From Bacteroidales bacterium (GTDB lineage: Bacteria > Bacteroidota > Bacteroidia > Bacteroidales > P3): 8,759 nucleotides of DNA. Position 1 is the stretch's first letter. Every line of letters starts with the position of its first letter. Positions 4,731 to 8,759 of this stretch are shown one piece after another. Location of the stretch: contig JAITVC010000233.1 of assembly GCA_031286005.1 (NCBI GenBank), positions 1 through 8,759 on the forward strand. Reading direction: 5' to 3'. The notes beneath the pieces were generated by a model. That model was not told where the DNA came from and searched no databases. It was given only the letters and a program-made list of their open reading frames with translations. A program made the translations under genes and the position numbers.

Positions 4731-7273
4731 AAAGAATTTGGCTTGTCATACTGTTTTTTTGTAGCGCAGGCGCACTTTATGCCACCCATCAAAAGGCGGC
4801 CGAAATTACCTATCGGCATATCAGTGGAACAACATACGAGTTTACAATTGTAACTTATACTTTTACGCAAAGTTTGGCCGACCGTCCGACCTTGATTATT
4901 CAATGGGGCTATCAAGACAAGCTTGATATTGTTTCTCGCGAACCAATTCCGACATTGTTGGATGCTGAAACCAGAGAAAACCGCTATATAATCAGACACA
5001 CTTTTCCTGGCCCCGGTTCTTACACGATTTGGCTGGAAGACGAAAATCGAAATGCCGGTGTTATCAACATGCCTAATTCGGTTAATACGGCCATGTATGT
5101 TGAGACCATGCTGTTTATTGGGCCATCGGGCTTTCCGCCGAACTCTTCGCCGATCCTTTTGAATAAGCCTATTGATAGAGGTTGTCTGGGACTTCTGTAT
5201 ATGCATAATGCCGGTGCCTTTGACCCGGATGGCGACAGCCTATCGTATAAGTTGGCTAATTGTTTGGGGCTTGGCGGGCAAGAAGTACCCGGTTATTATT
5301 TGCCGGATTCCATTATGATAGACCCGCGAACAGGCGATTTGATTTGGGATGTGCCCAGACAAAGAGGAGAGTTCAATGTGGCTATTGAGATTGAAGAATA
5401 CCGCATGGGTATCAAGATTGGCTCTATTGTGCGGGATATGCAATTGACTATTCAAACGTGTGATAACCGTCTTCCGGAGTTGGATATTCGCGACGAAATC
5501 TGTGTATTTGCCGGTGATACGATGCGTGTGTCGGTAAAAGCAACCGATGCGGATTCGACCGATATGTTGACCCTTTCAGCTACCGGTGGAATTTTCCAAA
5601 TGGCTGATGCGGCTGTGTTTCCACAGATTTCAGGAATTTCGCCGTTGTTTGATACCTTGGTATGGATGCCTCAGCACGATCATGTTCAACAAAATCCATA
5701 TCCGGTTTATTTTCGTGCAAGAGATAATGGAACGCCTAATCTGAATGCCTTGAAAACTTTGCTTATTCATGTGATTGGACGTGCACCGCAATGGGTTTCC
5801 GCAACGTCGAAATACGATCATGTTTTATTGAAATGGCAACCTGTTTTAGACCAAAATATTGTTGGATATCGAATTTACAGAGCGCAGGAAAAGAGCGAAA
5901 CCACGCAAGATTCGTGCAGTTTCGGCATCATGGATTCGACGTATACATTACTTGTGGAATTGAACGATGGAGCACGGGATACGTTTTCCGATGTGTCGAC
6001 TTTGCAGACTAATGACTATTGCTATCGTATAGTTGCCATGTATAGAAATGGCATGGAAAGCCAAATGTCGGATGAAATTTGCGGAAGTTTGTTGTCGGAC
6101 AAACCGATTTTGGAAAAAGTCAGCGTGCTGACAACCGATGCGTACAACGGACAGATTGAACTTGCTTGGCGCAAGCCATTGGATTTTGAAGAATTGACCC
6201 TTTTTCCGGAACGTTTCAGCTATGTTGTTCATCGAGCGAAAGGCGAAGATGATTTTGACCGAACGGATACGGTTAGCGATACCACGTTTGTTGCACAGGG
6301 CTTGACTTCCGATGAGACCGACTATCAATTCAAAGTTGAGTTAATTCGGCATTACAACGATACCTTGACATCAATAGGGTTTTCAAATGTGGTTACTTCT
6401 ATTTTTGCAAACGCCATCGGGAAAAATAAGCGAGTGAATTTGCAATGGCATTGCTCGCAGCCATGGAAAACAACGGGCTTTGCGATTTATCGAAAATTGG
6501 CATGGGAAACTGCATTTGATTCGATTTCGTATACCGACCAACCGTATTTTACGGATACAGACGTTGTGAATGATAGCAGTTATACCTACAAAATTAAGGC
6601 TTTTGGACACCATTATACCGAACGTTTGAAGGATGTAGAATTGATAAACTGGTCGCAAGAGGTAGAGGCTATGCCGTATATTGATACGCCTTGTATACAA
6701 ACTTTGGATGTTCAACTCTTGACCTGTAAGCCAGCCAGCAATCAGTTGAATTGGCAGCCGTTGGACATGGATTGTTTCGATGAAGATATAACCTATCGTA
6801 TTTATTATTCCACTTCGCAACAGGCCGCATTTTCCGAAATAGATGCTGTAAACACAGACTTTTATATTCACGACTTGTCGGTTAATGTAGGCTGTTATTA
6901 TGTGGTGGCCGACAATGGTCGTTTTCAAAGTGAGAAATCGAATGTGGCTTGCATCAGTTCCGACGATTATTTTAAGGAGTGTATGCAATATGAGTTGCCT
7001 AATATTTTCACGCCTAATGACGATGGGATAAACGACCGGTTTAAAGCTATTGATAATGTATTTTCGGGAGTGTTAACCATCCGAATTTATAATCGGCACG
7101 GCAATCTTGTGTTTGAAAGTAACGACCCTGATTTTGAGTGGGACGGCACCAATCGAACCACCAAACAAAAATGTTCGGAAGGGGTTTATTTTTACATTGC
7201 CGAATTACTTATACCCGGCGCAGAGAACATGGTTAAAAAGCGATTGTCCGGCTCAATTACATTGTTGAGATAG
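4727..7273 (+). CDS. Secreted fibronectin type III-like protein with T9SS type B (gliding-motility-associated) C-terminal sorting domain
   Basis: This is an 848-residue surface or secreted protein. I chose the Met at 4727 because it begins a clean signal peptide (MKRIW, hydrophobic core, cleavage likely after ALYA at residue 19); the open frame reaches back to 4706 inside the methyltransferase gene. The mature start THQKAAEITYRHIS resembles the N-termini of large gliding-associated Bacteroidetes proteins. A Ca-binding-like DPDGDSLSY lies at 166-174. Four FN3-like repeats follow (about 356-455, 458-560, 563-650, 655-745), each with a W near the first strand and a Y-x-I-Y-R-type strand (for example YRIYRA at 381-386, FAIYRK at 585-590). 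Residues 758-848 form the T9SS type B domain, with PNIFTPNDDGINDRF, IRIYNRHGNLVFES, WDGT and a GVYFYIA strand. It should cross the inner membrane by Sec and the outer membrane by T9SS. The ligand is unknown; an adhesin or structural role is inferred. Confidence 0.93.
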   Translation: MKRIWLVILFFCSAGALYATHQKAAEITYRHISGTTYEFTIVTYTFTQSLADRPTLIIQWGYQDKLDIVSREPIPTLLDAETRENRYIIRHTFPGPGSYTIWLEDENRNAGVINMPNSVNTAMYVETMLFIGPSGFPPNSSPILLNKPIDRGCLGLLYMHNAGAFDPDGDSLSYKLANCLGLGGQEVPGYYLPDSIMIDPRTGDLIWDVPRQRGEFNVAIEIEEYRMGIKIGSIVRDMQLTIQTCDNRLPELDIRDEICVFAGDTMRVSVKATDADSTDMLTLSATGGIFQMADAAVFPQISGISPLFDTLVWMPQHDHVQQNPYPVYFRARDNGTPNLNALKTLLIHVIGRAPQWVSATSKYDHVLLKWQPVLDQNIVGYRIYRAQEKSETTQDSCSFGIMDSTYTLLVELNDGARDTFSDVSTLQTNDYCYRIVAMYRNGMESQMSDEICGSLLSDKPILEKVSVLTTDAYNGQIELAWRKPLDFEELTLFPERFSYVVHRAKGEDDFDRTDTVSDTTFVAQGLTSDETDYQFKVELIRHYNDTLTSIGFSNVVTSIFANAIGKNKRVNLQWHCSQPWKTTGFAIYRKLAWETAFDSISYTDQPYFTDTDVVNDSSYTYKIKAFGHHYTERLKDVELINWSQEVEAMPYIDTPCIQTLDVQLLTCKPASNQLNWQPLDMDCFDEDITYRIYYSTSQQAAFSEIDAVNTDFYIHDLSVNVGCYYVVADNGRFQSEKSNVACISSDDYFKECMQYELPNIFTPNDDGINDRFKAIDNVFSGVLTIRIYNRHGNLVFESNDPDFEWDGTNRTTKQKCSEGVYFYIAELLIPGAENMVKKRLSGSITLLR

Positions 7274-8282
7274 GAATCATTGCTCCATTCTCCGGAACCA
7301 ACATGCAGCCGGAGTTTTCATCCACAATGTGGCCAATCACGGTAATATCTTGCGAATCCTTAATTTTGTCGTAATCGCTTTGTGAAATGGTAAACAGCAG
7401 TTCGTAATCCTCTCCGCCGTTAAGCGCTGCAATTGTGGGCAGGATGTTGAAGGTTTCCAAAGTCGAACACGCCGTAGGGTCGACCGGAATTTTGGTTTCA
7501 TAAAGCATACATCCCACTTTGGATTCGCGACAAAGGTGCAGTAATTCGGATGCTAAACCGTCTGAAATATCAATCATTGCAGTGGGTTTAACGTTTTTGT
7601 CTTTCAGCAAATCCACAATATCAAAACGCGCTTCGGGTTTGAGTTGGCGTTCCAACACGTAGTCGTTTCCTTGCAAATCGGGCTGCATATTGGGGTTGGC
7701 CAGATATTCGACTTTTTCGCGTTCGAGCAAAAGCAATCCTGCGTAGGCCGATCCTAAGTCGCCCGAAACACAGATTAAATCGTGTTCCTTAGCGCCGTTG
7801 CGATAGACAATATCGGCTTGCTCAGCTTGTCCGACGGTAGTGACGGCCAAACAAAGTCCGGCTTGGCTACCGGAGGTGTCGCCGCCCACCAAATCCACAC
7901 CGTAATGTTGGCAAGCCAAATTCAATCCGGCATAAATCTCCTCGATGGCTTCCAATGAGAAACGGTTGGAAACGGCTATACCCACCGTGATTTGCCGTGG
8001 CTTGGCATTCATGGCCAAAAGGTCGGAAAAGTTCACAATGGCGGCTTTATAGCCCAAATGTTTGAGTGGCATATACGTCAAATCGAAATGAATGCCTTCC
8101 AACAGCATATCGGTTGAAACCAATGTTGTTTCCAATTCGTTTTTAATCACAGCAGAATCATCGCCAATTCCTTTGATGGTTGAAGATTGCGTGAGTTTCA
8201 CAGATTGCGCTAAATGTTCAATCAATTTAAACTCGCCAAGGTCGCCGAGTTCGGTTCTATGGGTGGATTTGTCTTGTAGCAT
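7257..8282 (-). CDS. thiL: Thiamine-monophosphate kinase
   Basis: ThiL phosphorylates thiamine monophosphate with ATP to give thiamine diphosphate, the final step of cofactor synthesis, in the cytoplasm. The 341-residue length is normal for the family. Family motifs appear in order: LGEFKLIEHL (15-24), GIGDDSAV (38-45), STDMLLEGIHFD (56-67), an NFSDLLAMNAKP segment (84-95), VGGDTSGS (132-139), ISGDLGSA-type CVSGDLGSA (171-179), MIDISDGLASEL (236-247) and NGGEDYELLF (288-297). The acidic residues of these motifs bind Mg2+ and nucleotide. The frame is open to 8366, but the extension (FFFRTFVRNF) crosses the promoter and terminator, so the Met at 8282 is the start. No TPP riboswitch was seen in its leader. 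Its 3' end overlaps the convergent T9SS gene by 17 bp (7257-7273). No other thi genes are nearby. Confidence 0.95.
   Translation of the reverse strand: MLQDKSTHRTELGDLGEFKLIEHLAQSVKLTQSSTIKGIGDDSAVIKNELETTLVSTDMLLEGIHFDLTYMPLKHLGYKAAIVNFSDLLAMNAKPRQITVGIAVSNRFSLEAIEEIYAGLNLACQHYGVDLVGGDTSGSQAGLCLAVTTVGQAEQADIVYRNGAKEHDLICVSGDLGSAYAGLLLLEREKVEYLANPNMQPDLQGNDYVLERQLKPEARFDIVDLLKDKNVKPTAMIDISDGLASELLHLCRESKVGCMLYETKIPVDPTACSTLETFNILPTIAALNGGEDYELLFTISQSDYDKIKDSQDITVIGHIVDENSGCMLVPENGAMIPISTM
7290..7318 (+). terminator. Candidate intrinsic terminator of the T9SS type B gene, inside the 3' end of thiL
   Basis: CTCCGG (7290-7295) pairs perfectly with CCGGAG (7309-7314) across a 13-base loop, and TTTT follows at 7315-7318. 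It lies 16 bases after the plus-strand TAG. It falls within thiL coding sequence on the other strand, so the pairing could also be a coincidence of codons. The stem is short, hence modest confidence. Confidence 0.35.
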
Positions 8283-8296
8283 AGTAAAATTTCTGA

Positions 8297-8326
8297 CAAA
8301 GGTACGAAAAAAAAACGAAATGCAAA
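8297..8326 (-). promoter_or_regulatory. thiL promoter (-33/-7)
   Basis: On the minus strand, TTTG (plus positions 8323-8326) precedes TACCTTTG (8297-8304) by 18 bases, close to the Bacteroidetes consensus with slightly short spacing. The start codon at 8282 is 14 bases downstream of the -7 box, so the leader is only a few nucleotides long and leaves no room for a riboswitch. The -33 element sits at the loop of the terminator hairpin for the gene to the right. Confidence 0.65.
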
Positions 8327-8341
8327 AGCATTTCGTTTTTT
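8310..8341 (-). terminator. Bidirectional rho-independent terminator
   Basis: A perfect 14-bp inverted repeat: AAAAAACGAAATGC (8310-8323), loop AAAA, GCATTTCGTTTTTT (8328-8341). The core nine pairs are flanked by A on one side and T on the other. Read on the minus strand it ends in an uninterrupted run of nine T (8307-8315), placing it about 30 bases after the stop of the T9SS type A gene, which it should terminate. Confidence 0.85.
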
Positions 8342-8350
8342 CGTTACCCC

Positions 8351-8367
8351 ATTGAGCCAAGCTCAAT
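8351..8367. repeat. Small perfect inverted repeat between T9SS type A stop codon and terminator
   Basis: ATTGAGC (8351-8357) and GCTCAAT (8361-8367) are perfect reverse complements separated by CAA. It begins 4 bases after the minus-strand stop codon and would form a second small hairpin in the 3' untranslated region before the main terminator. It has no adjacent T run. It may be an mRNA-stabilising stem, or chance. Confidence 0.5.
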
Positions 8368-8371
8368 ACGG

Positions 8372-8641
8372 TTAATATTTAACTATTTTCGCTAAAGCAG
8401 AACCCACTTTAACAACGTAGGTACCATTGGGTAGATGCGACACTTGGATTTCGGTTTTTGGGCGATTAATCGACAGTGTCAACACTAACGTGCCGTTCAA
8501 ATCAAAAATCTCAACAACCGAAGCTGCAACGCCAACGGGCGTATCTACCGTTAACTTACCGTCGCTAACCGGATTGGGGGTAGTTTTGACACAACTGCCG
8601 GTTTTTTGAGTGGAGATAATAGGAATTTGGATGCTTTCGCA
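8372..8641 (-). CDS. T9SS type A C-terminal sorting domain, truncated 5' end of a secreted protein gene
   Basis: Reading leftwards to the TAA at 8372-8374, the last 90 codons give a type A T9SS sorting domain. TTPNPVSDGKLTVDT is followed by an ASVVEIFDLNGTLV strand pair, then LPNGTYVVKVG and the usual short basic end AKIVKY. These are the hallmarks of the Por secretion signal that directs cargo across the outer membrane and is cleaved at the surface. The preceding residues (ESIQIPIISTQKTGSCVK) still look like genuine protein. In this frame a TAG occurs at 8642-8644 and a TGA further right, so the body of the protein is missing. Either the gene is broken by a rearrangement or the sequence is chimeric beyond about 8640. 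What the parent protein did cannot be told. Confidence 0.82.
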   Translation of the reverse strand, partial: CESIQIPIISTQKTGSCVKTTPNPVSDGKLTVDTPVGVAASVVEIFDLNGTLVLTLSINRPKTEIQVSHLPNGTYVVKVGSALAKIVKY

Positions 8642-8759
8642 CTATTCGCAAAAGTTACCAACAACGTGATGACCGGAACTGGCTCAAAAAAAGACTTCGA
8701 TGCGATGGCTACTAAGTACATCAAAGAAGCTATTGCGGGCAGCACATCCATTAACGGCG
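8621..8759 (+). CDS. Partial plus-strand coding fragment of unknown function, no start, runs off the window
   Basis: From about 8621 to the window end the plus strand reads without stops as a plausible protein: NLDAFALFAKVTNNVMTGTG, then KKDFDAMATKYIKEAIAGST, then SING. Codons show a clear purine-first pattern, with preference for pyrimidines at the third position, and the composition is that of a soluble or exported protein. The frame is open back to 8555, but the region 8567-8620 is better explained by the minus-strand T9SS domain. There is no start codon with a promoter, and I do not recognise the family. It may be an internal piece of a gene brought here by inversion or by a chimeric join. 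The antisense frame (8551-8751) looks like its shadow. Confidence 0.4.

Noticed and set aside
4541..5206. 221-residue minus-strand open frame across the TrmH/T9SS boundary, and a 201-residue one at 6383-6988
   Set aside because: Both lie antisense to well-supported genes, show no family motifs and have shadow-type composition rich in Arg, Ile, His and Ser.
8283..8320. TPP riboswitch controlling thiL
   Set aside because: The leader is only a few nucleotides long and no TPP-aptamer core motif is visible.
8283..8366. N-terminal extension of ThiL to an ATG at 8366
   Set aside because: It translates the terminator hairpin and promoter; ThiL length and the promoter position favour the Met at 8282.
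8427..8609. 60-residue plus-strand open frame MGRCDTWISV...
   Set aside because: It is the antisense shadow of the T9SS type A sorting domain, which is clearly encoded on the minus strand.
8551..8751. 66-residue minus-strand frame MDVLPAIASL... as the missing upstream part of the T9SS protein
   Set aside because: It is in a different frame from the sorting domain, has a hydrophobic antisense-like composition, and the plus strand has the better coding pattern. A frameshift error cannot be fully excluded.

Overview
The window is bacterial chromosome from the phylum Bacteroidetes (Bacteroidota), most likely a Bacteroidales-type lineage. Three things point there. Two proteins carry type IX secretion system (T9SS) sorting domains, one type B and one type A. 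Three good promoters follow the phylum-specific TTTG-N(about 19)-TAnnTTTG layout. The gene families (743-residue Pit with a PhoU-like tail, DUF6580 protein, small protein with an acidic tail) are also typical of this phylum. The DNA is moderately AT-rich, and start codons lack obvious Shine-Dalgarno sequences, as is usual there.

Layout. Positions 1-571 hold no convincing gene. They contain two degenerate tandem arrays with an 11-bp period (about 1-110 and 203-364). The second is partly the reverse complement of the first, and a non-repeated stretch separates them. The plus strand then carries a Pit-type phosphate transporter (572-2803), a small protein with a very acidic tail (2946-3326), a DUF6580 membrane protein (3379-3906), a TrmH/SpoU RNA methyltransferase (3978-4730) and, overlapping it by 4 bp, a secreted fibronectin-type protein with a T9SS type B domain (4727-7273). 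Thiamine-monophosphate kinase ThiL lies on the minus strand (7257-8282) and overlaps the secreted protein tail-to-tail by 17 bp. Further right are a minus-strand T9SS type A C-terminal domain (8372-8641) and then, abruptly, a plus-strand stretch that looks coding and has no start (about 8621-8759).

Functionally this is mostly housekeeping (phosphate uptake, RNA modification, the last step of thiamine diphosphate synthesis) interleaved with cell-surface proteins exported by T9SS. I found no defence system, CRISPR array, transposase, rRNA or tRNA. The parts least explained by known genes are the paired 11-bp arrays at the left end and the strand-switch junction at the right end. The junction could be a rearrangement or an assembly/amplification chimera. 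Compact regulation is visible: a terminator hairpin whose loop contains the -33 element of the thiL promoter, a promoter overlapping the preceding stop codon, and a REP-like hairpin ahead of the methyltransferase gene.
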